This document shows, piece after piece, positions 1 to 8,335 of a DNA stretch of 64,000 nt. A program made the position numbers and the translations under genes. The notes below the pieces were generated by a model that was not told where the DNA came from, searched no databases, and was given only the letters and a program-made list of their open reading frames with translations. Every line of letters starts with the position of its first letter. Within the stretch, counting starts at the first letter, position 1. Origin of the DNA: Brotaphodocola catenula (lineage in GTDB: Bacteria; Bacillota; Clostridia; Lachnospirales; Lachnospiraceae). The stretch lies in assembly GCA_020686985.1 (NCBI GenBank), contig JAJEPU010000006.1, positions 36,987 through 100,986 of the forward strand, in the 5' to 3' direction.

Positions 1-1
1 G

Positions 2-172
2 GATATGGGCGAGATGGGAAGCATGTACAGCCACATCGGCATCGCTTCCGACGACTGGGATACCGTGATTGAGCGCGCTGTGGCAAGAGGATGCACGCAG
101 TACGCAGACAAGAAGCACTGGTTTGATATGCCAGATGGATTTGCAATCGAGCTGAAAAAGCCGAGAGAATAG
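2..172 (+). CDS. C-terminal fragment of a VOC (glyoxalase/dioxygenase-fold) protein, cut by window edge
   Basis: The frame is open from base 2 and ends in TAG, giving the last 56 residues of a protein whose start is outside the window. The residues SHIGIASDDWDTVIERAV followed by WFDMPDGFAIEL match the closing beta-alpha-beta-beta part of vicinal-oxygen-chelate proteins: a metal-ligand His at the start of the module and a Glu in the last strand (IEL). The substrate cannot be told from this tail. A terminator hairpin follows at 249-281. The fold is fairly sure, the function unknown. Confidence 0.7.
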   Translation, partial: DMGEMGSMYSHIGIASDDWDTVIERAVARGCTQYADKKHWFDMPDGFAIELKKPRE

Positions 173-248
173 TCACAATAATCACTCACTTCAGATGTTT
201 TAACGAAATTGGCACAATCGCCATTCAACGAACACAACCAACGATTTT

Positions 249-281
249 AAAAGCCGGAATGTATCACGCATCCCGGCTTTT
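249..281 (+). terminator. Intrinsic terminator after the VOC-family gene
   Basis: AAAAGCCGG and ATG pair with CAT and CCGGCTTTT around a short loop, and a T-rich tract follows. The hairpin lies 77 bases after the stop of the plus-strand gene. It is A/T-symmetric and may also work on the minus strand. Confidence 0.75.
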
Positions 282-308
282 CTTACTCATTGACGAAAAT
301 ATCGTCCT

Positions 309-496
309 TTATTTTCTACCATCCCGATTTTCTTCTTTCACCAGAAATCTCTTATAAGTGCTGTCGATTCCAAATGCGCCGAGTGGTGCGGTGATGATGA
401 TTGCAAGCACAGCAACCGACAGAATGATATTTCCACACGGCAGACCGCTCCGAGCGCAAGCCCGACCAGAAAAATGAGTGACAGTGAAGCTAACAT
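309..496 (-). pseudogene. Decayed C-terminal remnant of a cation/proton antiporter
   Basis: Read on minus, one frame gives LPCGNIILSVAVLAIIITAP followed by LGAFGIDSTYKRFL. These are the last transmembrane helix and tail typical of CPA-type Na+/H+ antiporters. The preceding piece, MLASLSLIFLVGLALGA, sits in another frame, so at least one frameshift separates the halves. About 350 residues of a normal antiporter are missing. The ATG at 496 has a good GAGGAGG ribosome site 7 bases upstream, probably fortuitous or a relic of rearrangement. The residues seen are membrane-spanning only; no functional transporter can be made. The family call rests on the recognisable terminal motif. Confidence 0.55.
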
Positions 497-604
497 AATT
501 TTTCCTCCTCAAAAATAAATACCAGCAAAACCACAACTGCAAATCTGCCAAACCAACGTCTCAAATAATCTTTTTAATGAAATGGGACGCAATTTGTATA
601 AAAC

Positions 605-664
605 AAAAAAGCTGATGAACTCCCACGATTTTCATAAAAAGAATCGTAGAAGTCATCAGCTCTT
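605..664 (-). terminator. Hairpin with U-run, minus-strand terminator
   Basis: GCTGATGA at 611-618 pairs with TCATCAGC at 653-660, and ACGATT pairs with AATCGT inside. On minus the stem is followed by TTTTTTG. No intact minus gene lies directly upstream, so it may end read-through from gltBD. Confidence 0.6.
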
Positions 665-776
665 ATAAGCAGTTTAGGTTTTATCCAAGGGAGAACTTCA
701 TTCCCTGTGCTCTAAAATATATCGCAAATTCATGATTCTGTCAACGAGAACCTTTCTTGTTGAGAACAAAAGCTCC

Positions 777-1001
777 GATGATCGAAAAAGTCCACGCAAA
801 CCCGTGTGAGACGTCGGTGTTTAAGTTGCGTACCACAATCGTTTATAAGTAGGAATTTTCTGAACTGAAAATTCCGTATGATGCAGTAATGGTAGCTGAG
901 TTTGCCGATTTGGAATGCGAAGCATCGGCAAACTCATATGATATTCGCACAACGTGTGAATATCATATCGCGTCTTTTGCGACCTTATGCACCGCTACGT
1001 C
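777..1001. repeat. Array of nested palindromes in a gene-free stretch
   Basis: There is no plausible gene from 497 to 1149. The region holds an outer inverted pair (GACGTCGGTG at 810-819, CACCGCTACGTC at 990-1001) enclosing three hairpins. These are GAATTTTC/GAAAATTC (853-874), a perfect 12-bp stem GAGTTTGCCGAT/ATCGGCAAACTC (898-935), and ATGATATTC/GAATATCAT (938-966). The outer pair and the preceding GCAAACCCGT recur near 46224-46343. Either strand could fold into one branched structure. It may be a mobile REP/MITE-like element or a structured RNA; the sequence does not decide. Confidence 0.6.
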
Positions 1002-1072
1002 CGCTCTGCGTATCGAGGAAGCGCCATCTCGCTTCCGCTTCGCTCCAGCTCGATGCGGGCTGGCGCCCCATA

Positions 1073-1136
1073 GAATAACGCACAGAGGCATCTGACAGAA
1101 AGTAAACTTTCCGCAGACGCCTCTGTGCGTTATTCT
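1073..1136. repeat. Long inverted repeat downstream of gltD
   Basis: AGAATAACGCACAGAGGC pairs perfectly with GCCTCTGTGCGTTATTCT, with further pairing (TCTG/CAGA, GAAAG/CTTTC) towards the loop. It starts 14 bases past the gltD stop and probably acts as the gltBD transcript end. On minus no U-run follows, so it may be an RNA-stabilising or repeat element rather than a classical terminator. Confidence 0.7.
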
Positions 1137-1149
1137 GCACGGCTTGTAG

Positions 1150-2637
1150 TTATGCCAGGTTCGTATACCCCATCAAGAACTTATCCACCTCTTTTGCGAC
1201 CTCTCGTCCTTCATGGATTGCCCATACGACGAGAGACTGTCCGCGGTGCATATCTCCTGCTACGAAGACTTTCTCCACATTTGTCGCATACTTTCCGGCT
1301 TCTGTCGCAACGTTCGTGCGGGCATTTAACTCCACACCGAACGCATTTGCCACATACTCCTGGGTTCCGAGGAAACCTGCTGCGATCAGCACAAGGTCTG
1401 CCGGCACTTCGCGCTCAGAGCCCTCGACTGCGACCATCAGTGTTCTTCCAGTCTCCGGATCTTTCTGCGGAACAAGGTTGATCAGGATTGCCTTGCAGAC
1501 TTTTCCGGTCTCATCCTTCACAAACTCCTTGACAGTTGTCTGATAGACACGCGGATCTTCTCCGAATACAGCGATCGCCTCCTCCTGACCATAGTCGGTC
1601 TTGAGGATTCTCGGCCACTCCGGCCAGCTGTTGCTTGCGGTGCGGGTCACCGGCGGTTTCGGCATCATCTCAAGCTGGGTGACAGATGCACAGCCGTGAC
1701 GGATCGAAGTTCCGACACAGTCGTTTCCGGTATCACCACCACCGATAACGATAACGTGCTTATCCTTTGCGGAGATGTAGTTTCCATCCTCAAGATTGGA
1801 ACCCAGCAGGCTCTTTGTCGTAGACTTGAGGAAATCCACTGCAAAGTAGATGCCCTCTGCCTCACGTCCCGGAACCTGAATGTCTCTCGGATTCGATGCT
1901 CCGCATGCAAGAATGATGCTGTCATACTCTTTCTTGAGTCGTCCAGCCTTGTAATTCTTGCCGACATCTGCACCAGTCACAAAGCGGATGCCCTCCGCCT
2001 TCATGACCTCGACCTTGCGGTCGATCACAGACTTCTCGAGCTTCATATTCGGGATGCCGTACATCAGCAGTCCGCCGACGCGATCCTCTCTCTCAAACAC
2101 GGTTACATTGTGACCGCGCTTGTTGAGCTGATCTGCGGCAGCGAGTCCGGACGGACCGGAACCGATGACTGCGATGCGCTTCTCGGTGCGCACTCTCGGC
2201 GGGCACGGACCTGCCTCCCCGGTCTCATACGCACGCTCAATGATCGCATGCTCATTCTCCTTGATGCTGACCGGATCTCCGTTCAGACCACAGGTACATG
2301 CCGCCTCACATGGAGCCGGGCAGACACGGCTCGTAAACTCCGGGAAGCTGTTCGTCTTTTTCAGACGGTTGTATGCCTGAGACCAGTTTCCGGTGAAAAC
2401 CAGATCGTTCCACTCCGGGCAGAGGTTGTTTAACGGACAGCCCGAAACCATTCCGCCGAGTACCATGCCGGACTGGCAGAACGGAACGCCACAATCCATA
2501 CAGCGCGCGCCCTGCTTTCTCTGCTGTTCCTCTGACAGAGAGGCATGGAATTCATTGAAGTTCTTAATTCTCTCTAATGGAGCCACAGCCTTGCCATTGG
2601 CTCTGTCATACTCTAAAAATCCTGTTGGCTTTCCCAT
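1150..2637 (-). CDS. gltD: Glutamate synthase, small (beta) subunit
   Basis: A 495-residue flavoprotein that oxidises NAD(P)H and passes electrons to the large subunit GltB for making glutamate from 2-oxoglutarate and glutamine. The N-terminal part carries the cysteines of the Fe-S clusters (RCMDCGVPFCQSG, GCPLNNLCPEW, then CPAPCEAACTCG). An FAD-binding GSGPSGLAAADQL motif lies near residue 155 and an NAD(P)-binding GGGDTGNDCVG near 295. A C-terminal AGDMHRGQSLVVWAIHEGR matches the family. The length is normal. The ATG has a GGGAGGAGAGAAC leader and lies 14 bases after the gltB stop, so the two are one operon with gltB first. Confidence 0.95.
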   Translation of the reverse strand: MGKPTGFLEYDRANGKAVAPLERIKNFNEFHASLSEEQQRKQGARCMDCGVPFCQSGMVLGGMVSGCPLNNLCPEWNDLVFTGNWSQAYNRLKKTNSFPEFTSRVCPAPCEAACTCGLNGDPVSIKENEHAIIERAYETGEAGPCPPRVRTEKRIAVIGSGPSGLAAADQLNKRGHNVTVFEREDRVGGLLMYGIPNMKLEKSVIDRKVEVMKAEGIRFVTGADVGKNYKAGRLKKEYDSIILACGASNPRDIQVPGREAEGIYFAVDFLKSTTKSLLGSNLEDGNYISAKDKHVIVIGGGDTGNDCVGTSIRHGCASVTQLEMMPKPPVTRTASNSWPEWPRILKTDYGQEEAIAVFGEDPRVYQTTVKEFVKDETGKVCKAILINLVPQKDPETGRTLMVAVEGSEREVPADLVLIAAGFLGTQEYVANAFGVELNARTNVATEAGKYATNVEKVFVAGDMHRGQSLVVWAIHEGREVAKEVDKFLMGYTNLA

Positions 2638-2651
2638 GTTCTCTCTCCTCC

Positions 2652-5600
2652 CTACTTTCTCATGTTGGCATAGAATGCTTCGATCTGTGCCTGCTCACTG
2701 CTCAGTCCTTTTTCTTCCATCTGGACAATCGTGTTGAGCATCCGGCGGTAATCATGAGGCATAACCTTCTTGAACTTCGGCAGATACTCTCCGAAATGAT
2801 CGAGGATGTATTTGCCCTTTTCCGAGTTGGTGTAAGCGACGTGTTCCTGAATCATCTCTTTTAACTCAAGAACATCATATTTGTTTGTTACCTCCTCGAG
2901 AGAGACGAGGGATTTGTTGAGTCTCTTGTAGAGATCACGCTTTTCATCCAGAACATAGGCGATACCACCGCTCATGCCGGCCGCAAAGTTCTTTCCGGTC
3001 GTTCCGAGGATGACAACGCGTCCACCGGTCATGTACTCACAGCCGTGATCACCGACACCCTCGACAACTGCGGTTGCACCGGAGTTGCGTACACAGAAAC
3101 GCTCACCGGCAACGCCGTTGATGAACGCCTTACCGCTTGTCGCACCGTAGAGGGCAACGTTACCGATCACAATGTTGTCTTCTGCCTTGAACTGTACTCC
3201 CTTCGGCGGGTAAACGACGAGCTTTCCGCCTGACAGACCCTTGCCGAAGTAGTCGTTGCTGTCTCCGACAAGCTCAAGCGTCAGACCCTTCGGGATGAAG
3301 GCTCCGAAGCTCTGTCCACCGCTTCCGCTACACTGAATCGTGAACGTATCCTCCGGCAGTCCGTCCGGATAATGGCGGGTGATCTCCGATCCAAAGATCG
3401 TTCCGAGTGCACGGTCAACGTTGGAGACATCAACCTGAAGTCCCTTCTTCTGACCATTCATCAGTGCGCTCTTGAGCTTCTTCAAGAATACCTGCTCATC
3501 GATCGTCTTGTCGAGCTTGAAGTCATACTCAACCTTATCGTGGTAACCGCGCAGAGGCTCTCCCTCATACGGGTTATCGAGAATGTTCGACAGATCAACT
3601 TTATTCGCACGCGCATTCGGAATGTGATCCTTCTTCTTGAGCAGATCGGTACGTCCAACAAGCTCATCGACGGTGCGGATTCCGAGCTTTGCCATGTACT
3701 CGCGGAGCTCCTGAGCAATGAAATGCATAAAGTTTACCACATACTCCGGCTTGCCCTTGAAGCGTTTTCTCAGCTCCGGATTCTGCGTTGCAATGCCGAC
3801 CGGACAGGTATCAAGGTTGCATACACGCATCATCACACAGCCCATCGTCACAAGCGGAGCCGTTGCAAAACCAAACTCCTCTGCGCCGAGCATTGCTGCG
3901 ATTGCGACGTCACGACCGGTCATCAGCTTTCCGTCTGTCTCAAGAATGACCTTGTCACGCAGTCCGTTCATGATCAGCGTCTGGTGTGCCTCGGCAACAC
4001 CGAGCTCCCACGGAAGACCTGCGTTGTAGATCGAGTTTCTCGGAGCTGCACCGGTACCACCATCAAAACCGGATACGAGGATAACCTGTGCGCCTGCCTT
4101 TGCAACACCGGCAGCAACGGTTCCGACACCAGCCTCCGATACGAGCTTGACGGAGATTCTTGCTCTCGTGTTAGAGTTTTTCAGATCGTAGATCAGCTGT
4201 GCCAAATCCTCGATCGAATAGATGTCATGGTGCGGTGGCGGGGAAATCAGACCGACACCGGTTGTTGAGTGACGGGTCTTTGCAACCCACGGGTAAACCT
4301 TTCCGCCCGGAAGCTGACCGCCCTCACCAGGTTTTGCACCCTGAGCCATCTTGATCTGGATCTCCTGAGCGCTCACGAGGTAGCGGGATGTGACACCGAA
4401 ACGACCGGAAGCGACCTGCTTGATTGCAGAACAGCGGTTGTTGTTCTTCGGGCCCGGGACGAGACGCTCAAGGCTCTCACCGCCCTCACCGGTGTTTGAC
4501 TTACCGCCGAGACGGTTCATCGCGATTGCGAGAGTCTCATGAGCCTCCTGAGAAATCGAACCATAGGACATTGCTCCTGTCTTGAAACGCTTCACGATCG
4601 AGTCAACGCTCTCGACCTCATCAATCGGGATACCGCCGTTCTCATCGAACTTGAAATCAATTAGGCTACGCAGGTTGACGGTCTGCTCTTCCTCATTGAG
4701 TGCATGGCTGTACTCCTTGAAGATCTCATAGCTGTTCGTCCATGCGGACTGCTGAAGCAGATGGATCGTACGCGGATTGTAGAGATGCTCCTCCTGACCG
4801 GCGCGCTCCTTATGGCTTCCGACACTCTCAAGCGTCAGATCAGAATTCAGACCGAGCGGATCAAATGCACTTGAGTGAAGCGCATCCACATCGTTTGAGA
4901 TGTCCTCGAGCGTGATACCGCCGACACGGCTGACCGTATCGGTGAAGTACTTGTCCACAACATCCTTGGAGATACCGATTGCCTCAAAGATCTGTGCACC
5001 CTGGTACGACTGGATCGTGGAGATACCCATCTTCGATGCGATCTTGACAATTCCGTGAAGAACAGCGGAGTTGTAATCGTTGACTGCTGCATAGTAGTCC
5101 TTGTCGAGCATCTTTGACTCGATCAGGTAATGAACGGACTCCTGAGCAAGATACGGGTTGATTGCACTCGCGCCGTAGCCGAGAAGCGTTGCGAAATGAT
5201 GAACCTCTCTCGGCTCACCACTCTCGAGAATCAGTGCCATCGAGGTACGCTTCTTCGTCTTTACAAGATGCTGTTGCAGAGCAGATACGGCAAGCAGGGA
5301 CGGAATCGGAACACGGTTTTCATCGATGTCACGGTCGGACAGGATGATGATATTCACACCATCGCGGTGTGCACGGTCAACCTCAAGGAAGAGTCTCTCA
5401 ATCGCCTTCTCAAGAGAAGTATTCTTATAGTAAGTGATCGGAATCGTCTCAACCTTGAATCCCGGCTTGTTCATGTATTTGATCTTCAACAGATCGGTAC
5501 AGGTCAAAATCGGATTCTCCACTTTCAGGATGTGGCAGTTGCCCGGCTTCTCCTCGAGGACATTTCCCTCCTCACCGACATAGACGGTTGTCGAGGTCAC

Positions 5601-7205
5601 GATCTCCTCACGGATCGAGTCGATCGGCGGGTTTGTTACCTGAGCAAAGAGCTGTTTGAAGTAATTGAACAACGGCTGATGCTTCTTTGAGAGTACGGCA
5701 AGCGGGCTGTCCGCACCCATCGCAGATACTGCCTCGGCACCGTTGAGTGCCATCGGAAGGATCATCGTGCGATACTGCTCGTAAGTGTAGCCGTAGGTCT
5801 TCTGAAGTCTTGCGCGCTGATCTTTTGTGATCTCCGGCACTCCCTTGTTCGGGATCGGCAGGTTTTTCAGCTCCACGAGGTTGGAATCAAGCCACTCACC
5901 GTAAGGCTGGCGGGAAGCATAGCGATTCTTTAACTCCTCATCTCCGACAAGCTCGCCCTTCACGGTATCGATCAGGAGCATCTTGCCCGGACGCAGACGC
6001 TCTTTCTTCACAACGTGAGCCTGCTCAATGTCGATTGCTCCGACCTCAGAAGCAAGGATCACCTGATCATCGTCAGTGATGTAGTAACGGGAAGGACGCA
6101 GACCATTTCGGTCAAGCACAGCACCCATCACATCACCATCGGAGAAGACGATCGACGCCGGTCCATCCCACGGCTCCATCATCGTCGCATAGTAGCGGTA
6201 GAAGTCCTTTACCTCCTGTGGCATTGACTTGTCATGCTGCCACGGAGCCGGGATCATGATCATGACTGCCATCGGAAGCTCCATGCCACTCATCACCATA
6301 AACTCGAGTGCATTGTCGAGCATCGCGGAATCAGAACCTTCCTGGTTGATGATCGGGAGTACCTTGTACATGTCGGACTTGAAGAACTTCGTCTCCATGT
6401 TCTCCTCACGCGCCATCATCTTGTCGACGTTTCCGCGGATCGTGTTGATCTCACCGTTGTGAACGATGAAACGGTTCGGATGAGCACGCATCCAGCTCGG
6501 ATTCGTGTTCGTACTGAAACGGGAGTGAACCGTTGCGATTGCAGACTCGTAATCCGGATCCTGAAGATCCTCAAAGAAGAGTCTCAGCTCTTTTACAAGG
6601 AACATGCCCTTGTATACAATCGTTCGACTGCTCAGCGATACGACATAGGTGTCATCGTTACTCTGCTCAAACACACGGCGGGCAACATAGAGACGACGAT
6701 CAAAGTCAAGTCCCTTCTCCACGTCTGCCGGCTTTCCGATAAATCCCTGCACGATGTAAGGCATCTTTGCGACTGCCTTGTCACCGATCAGTTCCGGATG
6801 AGTCGGGAGATCACGCCAGCCGAGGAACTTAAGTCCCTCTTTCTTGACGATGATCTCGAGCATCTTTTTCGCCTGATTTCTCGCAAGCTCGTCCTGCGGG
6901 AAGAAGAACATGCCGACGCCATACTCGCGCTCTCCACCGAGCTCGATTTCGAGCGGTTTTGTCACCTTCTTAAAGAATTTGTGGGAAATCTGAAGCATGA
7001 TTCCGACACCATCACCTGTCTTGCCCTCCGCATCTTTTCCGGCGCGGTGCTGAAGGTTTTCCACGATGTGAAGTGCCTGGTCTACTGTTCTATGGGTCTT
7101 AATGCCTTTGATATTGGCAACTGCTCCGATACCACAGTTGTCATGCTCAAATCGGGGATCGTAAAGACCCGGAGCCTTTGTTTGTGTTCTCTGATCGCTC
7201 TCCAT
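2652..7205 (-). CDS. gltB: Glutamate synthase, large (alpha) subunit
   Basis: 1517 residues, the normal size for GOGAT alpha. The N-terminal class-II amidotransferase domain is made as a precursor: 23 residues precede Cys24 of DNCGIGAVANIKG, which would become the catalytic N-terminal Cys releasing ammonia from glutamine. A central linker domain follows, then the FMN/2-oxoglutarate synthase domain (about 820-1190, with the GEGGQLPGGKVYPWVAKTR and GFDGGTGAAP segments). The 3Fe-4S cysteines are in CVMMRVCNLDTCPVG near 1120-1135. The closing GXGXG beta-helix domain lies at about 1270-1460. It works with GltD in ammonium assimilation. Ribosome site AAAGGAATTGAGCA precedes the ATG, and a long leader and clear promoter lie upstream. 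Confidence 0.96.
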   Translation of the reverse strand: MESDQRTQTKAPGLYDPRFEHDNCGIGAVANIKGIKTHRTVDQALHIVENLQHRAGKDAEGKTGDGVGIMLQISHKFFKKVTKPLEIELGGEREYGVGMFFFPQDELARNQAKKMLEIIVKKEGLKFLGWRDLPTHPELIGDKAVAKMPYIVQGFIGKPADVEKGLDFDRRLYVARRVFEQSNDDTYVVSLSSRTIVYKGMFLVKELRLFFEDLQDPDYESAIATVHSRFSTNTNPSWMRAHPNRFIVHNGEINTIRGNVDKMMAREENMETKFFKSDMYKVLPIINQEGSDSAMLDNALEFMVMSGMELPMAVMIMIPAPWQHDKSMPQEVKDFYRYYATMMEPWDGPASIVFSDGDVMGAVLDRNGLRPSRYYITDDDQVILASEVGAIDIEQAHVVKKERLRPGKMLLIDTVKGELVGDEELKNRYASRQPYGEWLDSNLVELKNLPIPNKGVPEITKDQRARLQKTYGYTYEQYRTMILPMALNGAEAVSAMGADSPLAVLSKKHQPLFNYFKQLFAQVTNPPIDSIREEIVTSTTVYVGEEGNVLEEKPGNCHILKVENPILTCTDLLKIKYMNKPGFKVETIPITYYKNTSLEKAIERLFLEVDRAHRDGVNIIILSDRDIDENRVPIPSLLAVSALQQHLVKTKKRTSMALILESGEPREVHHFATLLGYGASAINPYLAQESVHYLIESKMLDKDYYAAVNDYNSAVLHGIVKIASKMGISTIQSYQGAQIFEAIGISKDVVDKYFTDTVSRVGGITLEDISNDVDALHSSAFDPLGLNSDLTLESVGSHKERAGQEEHLYNPRTIHLLQQSAWTNSYEIFKEYSHALNEEEQTVNLRSLIDFKFDENGGIPIDEVESVDSIVKRFKTGAMSYGSISQEAHETLAIAMNRLGGKSNTGEGGESLERLVPGPKNNNRCSAIKQVASGRFGVTSRYLVSAQEIQIKMAQGAKPGEGGQLPGGKVYPWVAKTRHSTTGVGLISPPPHHDIYSIEDLAQLIYDLKNSNTRARISVKLVSEAGVGTVAAGVAKAGAQVILVSGFDGGTGAAPRNSIYNAGLPWELGVAEAHQTLIMNGLRDKVILETDGKLMTGRDVAIAAMLGAEEFGFATAPLVTMGCVMMRVCNLDTCPVGIATQNPELRKRFKGKPEYVVNFMHFIAQELREYMAKLGIRTVDELVGRTDLLKKKDHIPNARANKVDLSNILDNPYEGEPLRGYHDKVEYDFKLDKTIDEQVFLKKLKSALMNGQKKGLQVDVSNVDRALGTIFGSEITRHYPDGLPEDTFTIQCSGSGGQSFGAFIPKGLTLELVGDSNDYFGKGLSGGKLVVYPPKGVQFKAEDNIVIGNVALYGATSGKAFINGVAGERFCVRNSGATAVVEGVGDHGCEYMTGGRVVILGTTGKNFAAGMSGGIAYVLDEKRDLYKRLNKSLVSLEEVTNKYDVLELKEMIQEHVAYTNSEKGKYILDHFGEYLPKFKKVMPHDYRRMLNTIVQMEEKGLSSEQAQIEAFYANMRK

Positions 7206-7391
7206 TGCTCAATTCCTTTCCGTGTAAGATTGAGCGTGCGCCTTGGGGATATAAGGGAAATGCTACTCGTGATACTAGATAATGGCACACACTCGTGGGG
7301 TTAAAAATACCTGCTTCCAGCTCAAACTCGTGAAGTCCAAATTGTCAAGTCTCTCCTAATGGGAATTTTTTTCAGCTGGTGATTTTTAATG
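7206..7391 (-). promoter_or_regulatory. Long 5' leader of gltB with three CACGAGT repeats
   Basis: The predicted transcript starts near 7391, leaving about 185 nt before the gltB ATG. On minus the 7-mer CACGAGT occurs three times (complement starting near 7265, 7291 and 7326). CCAGCT near the 5' end can pair with AGCTGG further in. No T-box or glutamine-riboswitch core was recognised. The leader may be a regulator-binding region or an RNA control element for nitrogen status; this is inference from repeat content only. Confidence 0.35.
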
Positions 7392-7397
7392 ATAATG

Positions 7398-7426
7398 ATA
7401 ATACTACAAGATTTTCCGTTTGTAAA
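7398..7426 (-). promoter_or_regulatory. Sigma-A promoter of gltBD
   Basis: On minus: TTTACA (-35, 7426-7421), a 17-base spacer, then TATTAT (-10, 7403-7398). It matches the vegetative consensus well and lies in AT-rich DNA. Confidence 0.7.
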
Positions 7427-7588
7427 TATTTTTTTGCAAGAAATTGTCAGATAATTGGAGAACTTAATATTCTAAAGTTAATAGTCTGTCTTTTTCAGAG
7501 TTTTTTCAGGTTATTATTTGAGTTAACTGACTTTTCATTCTTCTTTGATTCGGGTATGCGGACAGATGTGCGCTTGCTGCGTATTTTC

Positions 7589-7708
7589 TTAATTTTCTTT
7601 TGTGAGTAATCTGTCCAATTTAGAAAGTCTTTCAAGTTCATGCGCTGCACAATTCCGGTACTTTACATTCCCAATCGGCAAAATCTGCTTCTTTCCGCAG
7701 AGCATCAT
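7589..7708 (-). pseudogene. Short unrecognised coding-like fragment (39 codons)
   Basis: From ATG at 7708 the frame gives a 39-residue peptide ending HELERLSKLDRLLTKEN. Its amphipathic, charged tail looks more protein-like than the surrounding AT-rich DNA. There is no convincing ribosome site and no recognised family. It lies between the ptsH terminator and the gltB promoter. It may be a small protein, the tail of a lost gene, or chance. Confidence 0.2.
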
Positions 7709-7736
7709 CGCATGGAGCAAAGAAAATGAAAGCAAC

Positions 7737-7784
7737 ACAAAAACAGGCTCTGTGTGCTTCTTCGTTGAAGCATACAAAGCCTGT
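7737..7784 (-). terminator. Intrinsic terminator of ptsH
   Basis: On minus: ACAGGCTTTGTATGCTTC, a 6-base loop, then GAAGCACACAGAGCCTGT and TTTTTG. The stem has only a few mismatches and lies 68 bases past the ptsH stop. Confidence 0.85.
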
Positions 7785-7851
7785 CTCTCATTTTTACTCA
7801 AACTCTACGAAATCAAAAAATCAACTCTTGATTCGCTTCTGCGTCTCGCTC

Positions 7852-8118
7852 TTACAGCTCGCCCAGTCCGCTCTCGATTGCCTTGCTGATGGTCTCCATT
7901 GCAGCTGCCTCATCTTCGCCATCACATACCAGATTGATCTCGGTGCCGGACTTGATACCTGCTGCCATAACGTTCAGTACGCTCTTAGCAACAACTTTCT
8001 TCTCTCCACACTCGATGAAAACATCACACTTAAACTTCATAGCGGTCTGAGACAGAACACCAGCTGGTCTTAAATGCAATCCTGACGGGTTTACTACGGT
8101 AATTTTTTTACTAAGCAT
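7852..8118 (-). CDS. ptsH: HPr-family phosphocarrier protein
   Basis: 88 residues, the size of HPr. His15 sits in PSGLHLRPAG, the site phosphorylated by enzyme I. Ser46 in KSVLNVMA is the usual regulatory site for HPr kinase, although the following residues (LNVMAAG) differ from the common IMGVMSLG. HPr carries phosphate in the cytoplasm to PTS permeases such as the mannose-family one at 47003-49823, and Ser46-P HPr is the CcpA co-repressor in Firmicutes. It stands alone with its own promoter and terminator; no ptsI is nearby. The start has AAAAGGAGATTTTGAGTC upstream. Confidence 0.9.
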   Translation of the reverse strand: MLSKKITVVNPSGLHLRPAGVLSQTAMKFKCDVFIECGEKKVVAKSVLNVMAAGIKSGTEINLVCDGEDEAAAMETISKAIESGLGEL

Positions 8119-8191
8119 GACTCAAAATCTCCTTTTTTATTATAATATCTCCCTCAAATTCCTGCGGATAAGCTCGGAATTTCTACTTAAA

Positions 8192-8220
8192 AGTTTATTA
8201 CAATTTGCCCGAAGTGTCAA
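8192..8220 (-). promoter_or_regulatory. Promoter of ptsH
   Basis: On minus: TTGACA (8220-8215), 17-base spacer, TAAACT (8197-8192). The perfect -35 and correct spacing make this the likely ptsH start, with a leader of about 65 nt. Confidence 0.6.
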
Positions 8221-8278
8221 GTTAAAACACCCATTAATCCGTCATTTTGTTGTCAATACTGTTACTGCACACAAACAG

Positions 8279-8304
8279 AAATTTTCTGAACTGAAAATTC
8301 CGTA
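8279..8304. repeat. Copy of the TTTTCTGAACTGAAAA palindrome
   Basis: ATTTTCTGAACTGAAAATTC followed by CGTA also occurs, almost unchanged, at 853-879. It forms an 8-bp stem around a 6-base loop. It lies downstream of the queH stop, where it could act as a transcript end, but it lacks a long U-run. Confidence 0.55.
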
Positions 8305-8335
8305 CGATACCGTACCGGTCACGGATTTTTTTGAT

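Noticed and set aside
889..1095. Small open frame in the palindrome array
   Set aside because: It consists of the hairpin arms, has no ribosome site and no protein-like composition.
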